Positions 25,594 to 35,172 are shown, numbered from the stretch's first letter. The stretch is DNA of 64,000 nt from Stygiobacter sp043807765 (GCA_043807765.1 JAZDFQ010000078.1:1-64000); one strand, 5' to 3'. Notes: generated by a model not told the origin, from the sequence alone. Numbers and translations: made by a program.

Positions 25594-26283
25594 CTATTTA
25601 ATATTTAGGAACTCATCCCAAATTTTAAACAGTTCGTAGGTTGCTCTCACATCCTTTCCGCAGTAAATGGCAATGTCTTTAGTTCTTCCGGCCTTGTAAA
25701 GTTCTTTTACATCCATTCCGGTAATTCCTTGAGACTTTGGAGATTCAACACCGAATGCATGGCAATAAAAATCAAGATTGAATTTCTTTGTTAATCCATA
25801 AAATGTAAATTGCTCAAGTAGATCGATGTGCGAAGATGAATCAAATCTGTTCTTAATAAAATTTTTACTCGGTTTAATTTTCAACATTGCAGAGCGCATC
25901 ATAATAAAAGGAAGATCGAATCCCCTTCCATTAAATGAAATAAGTTTTTCAGCCTTTGCCGAGTATTTCCAAAATCGTTGCAGAATCTCTGCTTCCGGAA
26001 AGGTTTGATACTTAACTCCCTCCTCTTCGGCTTCCCAAGATTCTTCATTCTGATTCTCGAACATTACCATAATTCTGTGAGTTTCAGTGTTCATCATGGC
26101 AAGACAAACAATTCTTGCGGTGAAGGGATATAAACTTAATCCGCGTTTTACGTTTTCTGTAAGTGTTTCTTTTTTGATTTGTTCAGTTTCTTGTTCTGCG
26201 TAACGAAGGAGGAATTCTTGTTGTGTTTCGGAGAGGCTATCGAACTCAACCCCGACTGTCTCGATATCAAAAACAAGGTTCAT
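25594..26283 (-). CDS. predicted 3'-5' exonuclease of the DEDD superfamily (PolB-like)
   Basis: A 229-residue RNase H-fold nuclease starting at ATG 26283, since LVFDIETVG is the first beta-strand and should be near the N terminus; the frame extends to 26322. The acidic residues of the Exo motifs are visible: DIE (motif I), NGRGFDLPFI (motif II) and YCGKDVRATYEL (motif III). This type matches the family named predicted 3'-5' exonuclease related to the DNA polymerase B exonuclease domain. The substrate is unknown. It diverges from the acyltransferase gene across about 90 bases. Confidence 0.85.
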   Translation of the reverse strand: MNLVFDIETVGVEFDSLSETQQEFLLRYAEQETEQIKKETLTENVKRGLSLYPFTARIVCLAMMNTETHRIMVMFENQNEESWEAEEEGVKYQTFPEAEILQRFWKYSAKAEKLISFNGRGFDLPFIMMRSAMLKIKPSKNFIKNRFDSSSHIDLLEQFTFYGLTKKFNLDFYCHAFGVESPKSQGITGMDVKELYKAGRTKDIAIYCGKDVRATYELFKIWDEFLNIK

Positions 26284-26374
26284 AACGACCCCATTTTTTT
26301 TCTTCAAACTAACAAATTTCAAAATGATTTGTTACAAAATTCTACATATATTTTGCCACTTTTTTGGAGAAAGA

Positions 26375-27505
26375 ATGGCAGCTAAAAGTCGTGCATTGTA
26401 TATCGATTTGCTGAAAGGATTAGCACTAGTTGTAATGATTGAAGTACACATTTTCAACTCTTTACTGCTGCCGGAAATTAAACAAGCTTGGTGGTTTAAT
26501 TACCTACACTTCATTAATGGCCTCGTAGCCCCTACATTTACGTTTACCAGCGGAATGGTTTTTGTCCTCACAATCTCTAAAGGCGTTGGCGATCTGCGGA
26601 AATTCGGAAAGGATTTTTGGAAAAGACTTTCTAGAATTGGAATGGTCTTTCTTGCAGCATATTCTCTACATATACCGTTTTTCTCTTTAAGCAAAATTTG
26701 GAACAACGCAACTTTTGCAAACCTTAACAGCTTTTTTACAGTTGATGTTCTACAAGCAATAGCTTCGGGATTACTTGTTCTCTTGATTGCAAGGATGATA
26801 TTCACAAACAATAAAATATTCTTCAATTTTAGCGGTATAATGACATTCGTGATTTTACTTCTAGGGCCATTTGCTTGGAAAATAGATTTCTCTCACCACA
26901 TTCCCCTCTTTTTTGCTAATTACTTAAACAGAATACACGGCTCACAATTTCCAATATTCCCTTGGTGGGGATTCATATTCAGCGGAGCCTACATGGCTAA
27001 GTATTACATAGCTGCGCGCGACGGAAACAACGAGCGAAGCTTTGCCAACAAACTAATTATTGTTGGTATTAGTTTTTTCTTTGCCGGCGTTTTAATGATA
27101 AATGTCTTGCTACCGGAAAATCTCGCATCGATAATTCCGCACCCTTTCTTTTTTATAGAGCGACTTGGTGTAATAATGGCTTTGCTTGGCGGAGGATGGT
27201 ATTTCTTGCATAATAAACCAACTTCAAAATCTATCTTGCTTGATGTTAGCCGCGAATCACTACTTGTTTACTGGCTACACTTGCAGCTTTTATACCGCGA
27301 TGTTATCTGGGGAAAAAGTCTTGCATTTATTTATGATGACAAGCTAAATATTTTAGAAGCCACAATAGTCACAATTATCATGGTAGCATTAATGATGTTG
27401 ATTGCAAAAGGCTGGGGTACTTTGAAACAAAAAAATCCACAATGGGCTAGATGGATTACTATCGCTGTCCTAGGTGGAGGTTTTTTAATATTTCTATTAA
27501 GATAG
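26375..27505 (+). CDS. DUF1624/HGSNAT-type membrane acyltransferase-like protein
   Basis: A 376-residue polytopic membrane protein starting at ATG 26375 behind GGAGAAAGA. The N terminus RALYIDLLKGLALVVMIEVHIFN and the following FINGLVAPTFTFTSGMVF fit the heparan-alpha-glucosaminide N-acetyltransferase-like family. About ten hydrophobic segments follow. Family members move acetyl groups across membranes to sugars; the substrate here is unknown. It stands alone on the forward strand. Confidence 0.75.
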   Translation: MAAKSRALYIDLLKGLALVVMIEVHIFNSLLLPEIKQAWWFNYLHFINGLVAPTFTFTSGMVFVLTISKGVGDLRKFGKDFWKRLSRIGMVFLAAYSLHIPFFSLSKIWNNATFANLNSFFTVDVLQAIASGLLVLLIARMIFTNNKIFFNFSGIMTFVILLLGPFAWKIDFSHHIPLFFANYLNRIHGSQFPIFPWWGFIFSGAYMAKYYIAARDGNNERSFANKLIIVGISFFFAGVLMINVLLPENLASIIPHPFFFIERLGVIMALLGGGWYFLHNKPTSKSILLDVSRESLLVYWLHLQLLYRDVIWGKSLAFIYDDKLNILEATIVTIIMVALMMLIAKGWGTLKQKNPQWARWITIAVLGGGFLIFLLR

Positions 27506-27551
27506 ACCTTAGAAGAAATAGTCATTAAGTTCCATAAGTGTTTAATCGATT

Positions 27552-27578
27552 CTTAGTGTTTTTGTGCCGTGGTGGCAA
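27552..27578. repeat. CACAAAGGCACTAAG-family arm encoding a gene's C terminus (copy B2)
   Basis: On the minus strand this segment reads GCCACCACGGCACAAAAACA followed by CTAAG, matching the arms at 9647-9728. The last residues (ATTAQKH) and the TAA of the thioesterase gene are read from it, so the repeat has been taken into the coding region. Confidence 0.65.
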
Positions 27579-28032
27579 TTTCCTGTTTACTAATTTCGAC
27601 TGAAATTTCGAAATTACTTACAGCATTATAAAATTCTTGCGGAAGAGGGATTGCCGACTTTGTTTTCTTATTGATATGCACAAGCACACCGCCGCCACGT
27701 GTTATTATTTTTCCGGTTGAATTTTTGACTACCAAATGCTTAAAACCAAAGGAGGAGTTTTTTACAAAATTAATCCTAGTATAGATTAATAATTCATCAT
27801 CAAGCAAAGCTGGTTCAATATAATCGGCATCGTTGTGTGCCATAATAAAGAATGAATCGCCGGCCATAATTTCTTTCAGTGAATAATTCCTAATCAAATC
27901 TTGAATGTATTTTATCCGGGCATCTTCAAAGTAGTTGAAGTATACGGCGTTATTACATACACTGAGCATGTCAACTTCGTGAAAGCGAACCACTTCAATA
28001 ATTTTATGTTTGTAGTTGGATATTTCCATCAA
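27553..28032 (-). CDS. 4HBT-family acyl-CoA thioesterase
   Basis: A 159-residue hotdog-fold protein. RFHEVDMLSVCNNAVYFNYFEDAR matches the YbgC/FadM-type 4HBT signature, with Asp in HEVD at the usual catalytic place. It hydrolyses acyl-CoA thioesters, with the substrate unknown. The final seven or so residues come from an intergenic repeat and are probably not part of the fold. The hexamer repeat A4 separates it from threonine aldolase upstream. Confidence 0.85.
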   Translation of the reverse strand: MMEISNYKHKIIEVVRFHEVDMLSVCNNAVYFNYFEDARIKYIQDLIRNYSLKEIMAGDSFFIMAHNDADYIEPALLDDELLIYTRINFVKNSSFGFKHLVVKNSTGKIITRGGGVLVHINKKTKSAIPLPQEFYNAVSNFEISVEISKQEIATTAQKH

Positions 28033-28043
28033 GATTCCTTTTT

Positions 28044-28080
28044 CTTACTCTTGATCATAATCTTAATCATGATCTTGATC
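28044..28080. repeat. AAGATT/AAGATC repeat, copy A4
   Basis: The sequence CTTGATCATAATCTTAATCA with flanking CTTACT and TGATCTTGATC is a fourth member of the degenerate hexamer family, lying between threonine aldolase and the thioesterase. Only one arm is clear; internal TGATCA palindromes give small hairpins. Confidence 0.6.
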
Positions 28081-28084
28081 CCTT

Positions 28085-29119
28085 TTATACAGCCAGCACA
28101 CGTTCGATAATTTTTACGGCTTCATTTATCTCATCAGAAGAAACATCCATATGAGTAACTGCACGAATCTCGCCGACTTTTCCAGTACCTAGCAAAAGTC
28201 CGGATTGCTTACACTTTGATAGAAAATCTTCAATCGTAATATCTTTTGGTGTAAACATCAGAATATTTGTTTCAACATTTTCCGGGTGAATGCTAATTCT
28301 TGGAATCTTAGCCAAACCGTTTGCAAGATTTTTTGCTTTCTCATGATCCTCTTTAAGGCGCGAGATATTATTCTTAATAGCAAACAAACCAGCCGCTGCA
28401 ATAACACCAACTTGGCGCATTCCTCCGCCCCAAGCCTTACGAATACGGAATGCTTCTTTCACAAAATCTTTTGTACCCAATAATATTGAGCCAATCGGCG
28501 CACCCAATCCTTTAGAGAGACAAACACTTACTGAATCAAAATGGCTGGCATATTCTGACGGAGAAATATTTGTTTCTATTGATGCGTTCCAAATCCGCGC
28601 ACCATCAAGATGCATGTATAGATTATACTTTCTCGCTAATTCAGAAACTGCTTTAATATTTTCAATAGGATTAATCGTTCCGCCGGCGCGATTGTGTGTG
28701 TTCTCAATTTCGATTACACGCGTGCGAGCCATATAATATGCACTTGTTGGTCTGATAAGCGGTTCAACTTGTTTCGCGGTAAAAGTCCCTCGGTTGCCTT
28801 CAACTAAACTTAATTGTAACCCGCTTAGTGCTGCCGGAGATCCGGATTCATATTGAAATATATGCGCATCTCTGTCACATATAACTTCGTCACCCGGATT
28901 AGTCAGTACATTCAAGCAGATTTGATTAGCCATTGTACCGCTTGGTACATAAAGAGCAGCTTCTTTGCCAAGTAATTCAGCAACATAGTTTTGGAGTTTA
29001 GAAACCGTAGGGTCTTCTCCATAAACATCATCGCCTACTTCGGCATCATACATTGCTTTGCGCATCTCGTCGGATGGTTTCGTAACTGTATCACTTCTTA
29101 GATCAATAAATTTTTTCAT
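28085..29119 (-). CDS. ltaE: low-specificity L-threonine aldolase
   Basis: PLP fold-type I enzyme that splits threonine and allo-threonine to glycine and acetaldehyde. The 344 residues begin with IDLRSDTVTKPS, then GDDVYGEDPTVSKLQ, HLDGARIWNA and the PLP-lysine in SVCLSKGLGAPIGS (about residue 203), all family signatures. It overlaps lnt by 4 bases at the end of the era-to-ltaE run, so it is translationally coupled. Confidence 0.94.
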   Translation of the reverse strand: MKKFIDLRSDTVTKPSDEMRKAMYDAEVGDDVYGEDPTVSKLQNYVAELLGKEAALYVPSGTMANQICLNVLTNPGDEVICDRDAHIFQYESGSPAALSGLQLSLVEGNRGTFTAKQVEPLIRPTSAYYMARTRVIEIENTHNRAGGTINPIENIKAVSELARKYNLYMHLDGARIWNASIETNISPSEYASHFDSVSVCLSKGLGAPIGSILLGTKDFVKEAFRIRKAWGGGMRQVGVIAAAGLFAIKNNISRLKEDHEKAKNLANGLAKIPRISIHPENVETNILMFTPKDITIEDFLSKCKQSGLLLGTGKVGEIRAVTHMDVSSDEINEAVKIIERVLAV

Positions 29120-30762
29120 GATTTTTTCTTCATCAGTTTTGTAATTGATTTATATATAGCCAACAGAATTGTTAGAAACGAAACAAAGGTTGCCGCAAGC
29201 GGAATTATTAATGGAAATTTAGTAAAGAAAGTTTTCTCATTACTGATCGGAACGTAACCAACCAAAACATCTTGTGTAAACAATTTTGTACTTGCAAGAG
29301 TTCTTCCCATCGGATCGATTATGCAGCTAATGCCACCATTTGCAGTGCGAACAACCGATCTTCTGTTTTCAATTGCACGGAGAACAGATATTTCTTTATG
29401 CTGAAACGGACCGCTTGAATATCCGTACCAACTATCATTCGTAACAACAGCAAGAAACTCTGCGCCGTTATTTGTTAGCTTAGTAATATAATCGGGATAA
29501 ATCGACTCAATGCAAACAACCGCTCCAACTTTTATGAAGCCTAAGTCAGAAACGTTTTGTGTTGTTCCAACATTCCAGCTAGAAATGCCAACTTGCCACT
29601 TAATAAATTCGCCGAGAAATGGAAGGTCTTCTACAAATGGGACTTTTTCTCCGAACGGAACCAATTGATTTTTTTGATACTTCTTGATTTGCCGGGTATT
29701 AGGCAAAAACGTAAGAATTGAATTGAACGAAGTATAAGCTGCATCACCGCTGCGCAAAAGTTTAGCACCTTTAGGTGCATTTTTAACATTATAAAAGAAA
29801 TTGATATCGGGCATTCCGGTTATCAACGCAATCTTATTTTTATCAACGAATTGATGAATACTCTCAACCTCGAACGCATAGTTGCCGCTTAGGAGATAAC
29901 ATGGTAAAGCTGTCTCCGGCCATATAATTATTCGGGCACCTTTGTTTATTGCTTTCTCTGAAAGCTCAAAATATTTTTCAAGCTGAGAAGTGATACTGCC
30001 GCCGCTCCATTTATCCCAAGGATTTACATCCGGCTGAATCAAACCAACTTTAACTTGCTTTGAAGGGACTTCATACTTTGCCGTTTTGTAACCGCCGTAA
30101 ATCAACGGAATAATAAAAAGTGAAATTGCAGCGAGCAAAAATCTCTGGTTAACTTTTTTTGTTATACTAATTTCTTTTATTGATAGAAATAGAAAAACAT
30201 TTATGTAAATGATTATTAATGTTAATCCGTGGGCTCCAACAAGATCGGCAATTTGTATGAACTGATTAAAATAAGTTAGACTGTTCCCCAATGTTAGCCA
30301 TGGAAATTTAAGATCAGTAAGCGAATAAATGTACTCGAAGAATACCCAGTAAAGAGGGAATAGAAACAGCGAAGTCCTTTTCGAAAATATTTTCGTGCTG
30401 AAAAAGTAAACTGATGTAGCAATTAAATAAAAGCCGGGATTTGCAAAAATTAACAATCCGCCGGAAATCATCAGAAACGGATCTGCCTCCTTAGTCCAGC
30501 TGCCGACCCAATAAATTGTGATTAAACAAAAGAAGAATAGAAAAACGTAGGAAATTCTATTTACTGAGGCTAGACTTTCTCGTTTTTCCAACACAAAGAA
30601 AAAAGGAATAAATGCAAAGAAAGTTAAGAATGGCAAAGGAATTGGAGGATAAGATAAACCAAGTAGAATGCCGCCGACAGAAGCTAATAGTATTTGTCTC
30701 TTAATTTCTTTTCTTTGCTCTGGCGTTTTCGGAATTCCATATTTGCGGAACAACTTCATCAT
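29116..30762 (-). CDS. lnt: apolipoprotein N-acyltransferase
   Basis: Adds the third acyl chain to the N-terminal Cys of outer-membrane lipoproteins. About six to seven N-terminal membrane segments, then a periplasmic nitrilase domain with the catalytic set: Glu in IIWPETALPCYLL, Lys in KKYQKNQLVPFGEKVPF and Cys in GAVVCIESIYP. A last membrane helix lies near the C terminus. Length 548 is normal. It overlaps dedA and ltaE by 4 bases each. Confidence 0.94.
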   Translation of the reverse strand: MMKLFRKYGIPKTPEQRKEIKRQILLASVGGILLGLSYPPIPLPFLTFFAFIPFFFVLEKRESLASVNRISYVFLFFFCLITIYWVGSWTKEADPFLMISGGLLIFANPGFYLIATSVYFFSTKIFSKRTSLFLFPLYWVFFEYIYSLTDLKFPWLTLGNSLTYFNQFIQIADLVGAHGLTLIIIYINVFLFLSIKEISITKKVNQRFLLAAISLFIIPLIYGGYKTAKYEVPSKQVKVGLIQPDVNPWDKWSGGSITSQLEKYFELSEKAINKGARIIIWPETALPCYLLSGNYAFEVESIHQFVDKNKIALITGMPDINFFYNVKNAPKGAKLLRSGDAAYTSFNSILTFLPNTRQIKKYQKNQLVPFGEKVPFVEDLPFLGEFIKWQVGISSWNVGTTQNVSDLGFIKVGAVVCIESIYPDYITKLTNNGAEFLAVVTNDSWYGYSSGPFQHKEISVLRAIENRRSVVRTANGGISCIIDPMGRTLASTKLFTQDVLVGYVPISNEKTFFTKFPLIIPLAATFVSFLTILLAIYKSITKLMKKKS

Positions 30763-31364
30763 ATCGACTTTTTCTTTTTCAAAATCTTGTATAAAATAAA
30801 GACAACTACAATTGCTGTTATTGCCAAACCAATATTGGAATAGGTCCCAAGATACTTATCAATCAGTTCTATGTTGTTTCCTAAAGCAATTCCAAGTGAA
30901 ATTAAAATCGCATTCCACACAAAAGAGCTAAGTGCCGCAAATATAAAAGTTTTAGTTGGCTGCAGACGATGAACGCCGCAGAAAAAACTTATAACGGCCC
31001 GCGTGCCCGGCATAAATCTATTTATTAATATTAAGTTATAACCATATTTCGAAAACCATTCGTCGGTTTTATCCAAAGATTCTTTTTTGAGAAATTTTAG
31101 TTTTCCCTTCCTAATTAATTTCTCACCCATGAATTCCCCGATATAATACATCACGATGAAACCGATGCCGCTGCCCACACTTGTAATTAAGAGTATTGGA
31201 ATAAAACCAATTGGAGTATTGGCAATTAGTGTTGAGCCAATCACCAAGACAACATCGCTGGGAGAAGGGGGAAAAATATTTTCTATGAATGCGAAAAAAA
31301 ATAAAACTAGATAAACTACTGCCGGATCGAGCGTGCTGATGTATGATAAGATTTCTTGAAGCAT
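30759..31364 (-). CDS. DedA-family membrane protein
   Basis: A 201-residue VTT/SNARE-associated-type membrane protein. Hallmarks: ENIFPPSPSDVVLVIG, GYNLILINRFMPGTRAVISFFCG and five to six hydrophobic segments. The family is linked to undecaprenyl-phosphate or phospholipid scrambling and proton-motive-force maintenance. Its position between ispF and lnt, both envelope-related, fits lipid-carrier recycling. It overlaps neighbours by 1 and 4 bases. Confidence 0.9.
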   Translation of the reverse strand: MLQEILSYISTLDPAVVYLVLFFFAFIENIFPPSPSDVVLVIGSTLIANTPIGFIPILLITSVGSGIGFIVMYYIGEFMGEKLIRKGKLKFLKKESLDKTDEWFSKYGYNLILINRFMPGTRAVISFFCGVHRLQPTKTFIFAALSSFVWNAILISLGIALGNNIELIDKYLGTYSNIGLAITAIVVVFILYKILKKKKSI

Positions 31365-31855
31365 CAGTTTTCGTGTTTATTAAGAAGAACAACAGCATAA
31401 GCAGCGCAACCCTCTTTTCTGCCTACAAATCCCATTCCCTCTGTTGTAGTTGCTTTAATAGAAATTTGCGAGACTGAGATATTAGTCACCTCGGCAATTT
31501 TCTGTCTCATCTCATTCACATAGGAGAAAAGCTTTGGTTGTTGTAGAAGAACAGTTGAATCTATATTTGATACTTCATAACCATTTGCGTGAATAAGTTC
31601 ATTAACATGTTTTAAGAGTTCCTTGCTATCGGCATCTTTATATTTCTCATCACTATTCGGAAAGTGAATTCCAATATCGCCAAGAGCTAGTGCGCCCAGC
31701 ATAGCATCGCATATTGCGTGAAGCAATGCATCGGCATCCGAATGGCCTAGCAATCCTTTTGTAAAAGGAATTTCAACGCCGCCAAGAATTAGTTTGCGGT
31801 TTTCTGCAAACTCGTGAACATCATAACCAAAGCCGATTCTAATTTGTGGATTCAA
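31364..31855 (-). CDS. ispF: 2-C-methyl-D-erythritol 2,4-cyclodiphosphate synthase
   Basis: Fifth step of the MEP isoprenoid pathway. The metal-binding GYDVHEF is at residues 8-14, followed by LGGVEIPFTKGLLGHSDADALLHAICDA and the family's ATTTEGMGFVGRKEG near the end. Length 163 is normal. It is coupled by overlap with the acylphosphatase and dedA genes. Confidence 0.96.
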   Translation of the reverse strand: MNPQIRIGFGYDVHEFAENRKLILGGVEIPFTKGLLGHSDADALLHAICDAMLGALALGDIGIHFPNSDEKYKDADSKELLKHVNELIHANGYEVSNIDSTVLLQQPKLFSYVNEMRQKIAEVTNISVSQISIKATTTEGMGFVGRKEGCAAYAVVLLNKHEN

Positions 31856-32130
31856 TGTTTTATCTCAAATCTTGTGAATTCGTTTTTGTACTCGCGCCAC
31901 TTTATAAACACATTTCTTACTTGAGCTCTTGAGGGACCAACTTTAATTTGTTTAAAGAGTTCCTCAACTAAATGCTTTTCACCTTCAACTACTGTAAGTA
32001 CTTCACCACTGTACAAGTTTTCCGTGTACCCTTTTAAGCCGATTCTTTCTGCTTGTCTAACAACAAAATAGCGGAAACCAACACCTTGAACAAATCCGCT
32101 TGCCAGAATCTCAGCTCTGCTCAGATTCAT
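31852..32130 (-). CDS. acyP: acylphosphatase
   Basis: Small enzyme hydrolysing acyl phosphates. I use ATG 32130 (92 residues), the start that places ASGFVQGVGFRYF near the N terminus as usual; the open frame reaches 32169. The catalytic Arg in GFRYF and Asn in GYTENLYSGEV are present. It overlaps the EamA gene's end by 20 bases and ispF by 4. Confidence 0.92.
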   Translation of the reverse strand: MNLSRAEILASGFVQGVGFRYFVVRQAERIGLKGYTENLYSGEVLTVVEGEKHLVEELFKQIKVGPSRAQVRNVFIKWREYKNEFTRFEIKH

Positions 32131-33061
32131 TTTTGCTCTCAAAATATGAATCAAATAACTCGGCAACAATTAAACCTAAGAAAATCATTACACATCCAAG
32201 CAAACCAAAGTTACTTATTTTCTCGCCAAGTAAAAAGAAAGCAAATATCGCGGCAAATATTGGCTCGAATGAATATATAATTCCGGCTTTCGTTGGACTT
32301 ACAACTTTCTGAAACTTAGTCTGCAATCCGATATTAAGTAAAGTAGCAAGCAGCGAAGTATAAAGCAGTCCAAAGATTAAGTACTTAGTGAAATCAACAT
32401 GAATCGCTTCGACCGAGAATCCGGAAAATAAAAAGGATGCTGTAAAACCAAGAACCGCCACAGTGCTAAGTTGTGAAGTTAGAAGAATCCAGTAATTGTG
32501 TTTTGGACTTAATACGTCTATGTAAACAACATGAATCGCGAAAAAGACCGCGCAGATTAAAGTGAGCATATCGCCTACATTAAAACTTGCGCCAAGGTCG
32601 GAAAGAAAATTTGTTATAGATGACCCGCCGCTTGAAAGGAATAACATCCCAACAAAAACTAATGCAGTTCCAAATAATGCTCCTTTAGTCGGGAATTTTT
32701 TCTCTACTAATATTTGAACAAACGGTATAAATACGATTAATGTTCCGGTGATGAACCCGGACTTTGTTGCCGAGGTTAGTTTTAAACCGAGCGTTTGAAA
32801 AAAGAATCCGCTAAACAAGAATGCGCCAAGCAGCATTCCGGAAAGAATGGCCTTCTTGTCAACTTTTATTTTCTTTATAAAAAGGACCAAACCTAATATT
32901 GAAGATGCTATTCCAAAACGAACAGCAATAAAAAGCATAGAAGAAATATCATTTAGCGATTCTTTTACAATTACAAATGTACCTCCCCAAAGAATCGTCA
33001 TTAAGACAAGTGCAGCTTCGCCCGTGTATTTGGAATAGGAATTCGAATGCTTAGTCATCAC
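32111..33061 (-). CDS. EamA/DMT-family transporter
   Basis: A 316-residue drug/metabolite transporter with ten hydrophobic segments in two EamA repeats (about 12-145 and 160-305). Typical motifs are ALVLMTILWGGTFVIVK and, in the second repeat, TKAGIIYSFEPIFAAIFAFFLLGE. The substrate is not predictable. It overlaps era by 11 bases. Confidence 0.88.
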   Translation of the reverse strand: MMTKHSNSYSKYTGEAALVLMTILWGGTFVIVKESLNDISSMLFIAVRFGIASSILGLVLFIKKIKVDKKAILSGMLLGAFLFSGFFFQTLGLKLTSATKSGFITGTLIVFIPFVQILVEKKFPTKGALFGTALVFVGMLFLSSGGSSITNFLSDLGASFNVGDMLTLICAVFFAIHVVYIDVLSPKHNYWILLTSQLSTVAVLGFTASFLFSGFSVEAIHVDFTKYLIFGLLYTSLLATLLNIGLQTKFQKVVSPTKAGIIYSFEPIFAAIFAFFLLGEKISNFGLLGCVMIFLGLIVAELFDSYFESKNESEQS

Positions 33062-33962
33062 TTTCTGCCTTGTAGCCGAAATGATTTAGCATGTTAGGAT
33101 TGGAACGCCACTTCTCTTTTACTTTAACAAACAATTCGAGAAAAACTTCACGCTGAAGAAATTTTTCGATTGCTTCGCGCGCTGATCTTCCAAGTTTTTT
33201 TATTGTAGAGCCTTTATCGCCAATGATAATCGGCTTCTGCGATTCCCGCTCAATAATAATTGCTGCGCGGATATAATCTTTTCTTCCTTCTCGCTCGGCA
33301 AATTCTTCAATCTCAACTTCTGTACTGTAAGGAATTTCCTCCCGGTACATCTCAAAAATTTTTTCCCTTATAATTTCCGAAACAAAAAATCTTTCATTCT
33401 CATCACTCAATTGATCATCCGGATAATATTTGGGATGTTCCGGTAAATACTCAAGTATGGATTCCACAACCGTTTGAGTGTTGACCGATTTTATTGCTGA
33501 AATTGGAATTATCTTTTTAAACCATCCTTTTGCCTCGGCTACAGCGGCGAGCTTTTCAATTATTTCTTGTTTGGAAGCGTCTATTTTATTTATCAGCAAA
33601 ATTTTAGGAGTGTTTTCGTTGTGCAAAATTTTCAGAACCGTTTCGTCTTCTAAGGCTTTCATTCCGGTTGGGTCAGCTTCAGCATCAATTATGAACAAAA
33701 CGAGATCAGAATCTCTCACGCTCTGCTCTACAAATTCCAGCATGCGGTGCTGTAAAAGATATTCCGGATTCATTATTCCCGGTGTATCCAGAAATATTAT
33801 TTGGAAATTGTCGGCAGAATGTATTCCTAAAATTTTCTTTCGTGTAGTTTGCGGTTTTGATGTTGCGATAGAAAGTTTTTCGCCTAAGATTGCGTTCAGC
33901 AGAGTTGATTTACCCGCGTTAGGTTTGCCGATAATTGAAACGTATCCGGATTTATGATTCAT
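33051..33962 (-). CDS. era: GTPase Era
   Basis: Essential GTPase for 30S ribosome maturation. G motifs: GKPNAGKSTLLN (G1), DTPG (G3), NKID (G4) and SAI (G5), with the Era-specific KPQTTRKKILGI. A KH RNA-binding domain follows from about residue 205 (AAIIIERESQKPIIIGDKGSTIKKLG). Length 303 is normal. First gene of the overlapping era-to-ltaE operon. Confidence 0.96.
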   Translation of the reverse strand: MNHKSGYVSIIGKPNAGKSTLLNAILGEKLSIATSKPQTTRKKILGIHSADNFQIIFLDTPGIMNPEYLLQHRMLEFVEQSVRDSDLVLFIIDAEADPTGMKALEDETVLKILHNENTPKILLINKIDASKQEIIEKLAAVAEAKGWFKKIIPISAIKSVNTQTVVESILEYLPEHPKYYPDDQLSDENERFFVSEIIREKIFEMYREEIPYSTEVEIEEFAEREGRKDYIRAAIIIERESQKPIIIGDKGSTIKKLGRSAREAIEKFLQREVFLELFVKVKEKWRSNPNMLNHFGYKAESDD

Positions 33963-34048
33963 TTATAATTGGTTTTGTTGTGTGCGAAAATATTACAAGT
34001 AGAGACGATAAGCCAATTATCAAATCATAAATAAATTGTTGGACGGAT

Positions 34049-34579
34049 TTAATGTGAAAAGCTGTTAATCTTCTTCTTCCAGTTTTTGTGAGATTCAAAA
34101 CCAAAGTAAGCTAAGATTAAAAGAAGCAATACCATTGAAGAGCTAATCATCAGCACGGTTTTATTTTTAAAAACCGAGAATGCTTCACTTCCTCCTTTGG
34201 AAAGGCTCGATTTTGCATCATCAATATATGTCGTTAAGTTTAAGTTACCCACATTCCAGTTAACAGAAAATACTACTGTCAACAACGAAGCAACAATCAG
34301 CAGACCGAAAAAGCTGACTACTCCATAAAAGAAATAATTTTTTTTCTGTTTAGATAAACCGGGTGATAGATTCAACGTTCCCATCAACCGTTCGGTAAAT
34401 CCAATAGGAGCCAAATCGGGTTCAATTTGTTTTAACGATTGATGTACAACCCGCAATGCTCTAAGTTTTGAAGCAGCTTGCAAATCGCCCTCCAAAAGAT
34501 TTTTCACATCTTCCAGCTCTTCCGGAGTGAGTTGATTATCTATATAATCATTTAACTGTTCGTCAATATTCTTTTTCAT
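34049..34579 (-). CDS. putative anti-sigma factor, membrane-anchored
   Basis: A 176-residue protein: an N-terminal helical part like the anti-sigma domain (NIDEQLNDYIDNQLTPEELEDV), a linker, and two membrane segments (about 83-107 and 143-161) with a small extracytoplasmic loop between. The zinc-binding HxxxCxxC is absent, so it would be a non-zinc anti-sigma domain. It overlaps the ECF sigma gene by 4 bases, the classical arrangement for a sigma/anti-sigma pair; this is the main basis for the call. Confidence 0.75.
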   Translation of the reverse strand: MKKNIDEQLNDYIDNQLTPEELEDVKNLLEGDLQAASKLRALRVVHQSLKQIEPDLAPIGFTERLMGTLNLSPGLSKQKKNYFFYGVVSFFGLLIVASLLTVVFSVNWNVGNLNLTTYIDDAKSSLSKGGSEAFSVFKNKTVLMISSSMVLLLLILAYFGFESHKNWKKKINSFSH

Positions 34580-35145
34580 AAGACTTCCTCTTGATAATTA
34601 TGCTTTAGCAATAAATCCTTAAGCGAATTTCTTGATCTATGCAAAAGCACTTTTACGTTTACTAAAGAGATCCCCATTACTTGGCTTACTTCACTCATCG
34701 AAAGTCCATCCAGATAGAATAAAATCAAAACTAATGCATTTCTAACAGGCAATTTATCAACCATTTTTAACACATACTGATTAACATTTTCTGTTGTACT
34801 GTAAATTTCGTTATCAAACTTGCCAAGTTCAAGTTCTTCATCAATAGAAGTCATTTCTTGTTCAATCTGGCGTTTCTTTGATGCAATAATTGTTAACCCG
34901 GTATTGTAAACAATTCTGTAAAACCAAGTTGAGAACTGAGAATCCATTCTAAACTCTTTCAACCCGTTAAAAGCTTTTAGAAAACTGTCCTGTAAAGCTT
35001 CTTCGGCATCCATTTCATTTTTCAGCAATCTTCTTAACAGAGAGAACGCGCGATCCTTATATCGGTTAACGATTAGCGAATAATCCGAGACGTTGCCCCG
35101 TTTTACCGATTCCAATATTTCTATATCGCTTAAATGTTTCATCAC
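34576..35145 (-). CDS. RNA polymerase ECF sigma factor
   Basis: A 189-residue ECF-type sigma factor. Region 2: VNRYKDRAFSLLRRLLKNEMDAEEALQDSFLKAFNGL, followed by STWFYRIVYNTGL; region 4: LPVRNALVLILFYLDGLSMSEVSQVMGISLVNVKVLLHRSR. Coupled to the membrane anti-sigma gene. TGTAACC boxes in the upstream gap suggest it reads its own promoter and that of the divergent membrane protein. Confidence 0.93.
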   Translation of the reverse strand: MMKHLSDIEILESVKRGNVSDYSLIVNRYKDRAFSLLRRLLKNEMDAEEALQDSFLKAFNGLKEFRMDSQFSTWFYRIVYNTGLTIIASKKRQIEQEMTSIDEELELGKFDNEIYSTTENVNQYVLKMVDKLPVRNALVLILFYLDGLSMSEVSQVMGISLVNVKVLLHRSRNSLKDLLLKHNYQEEVL

Positions 35146-35172
35146 TCCATTAGACTAATACTCTTCTTCTTA

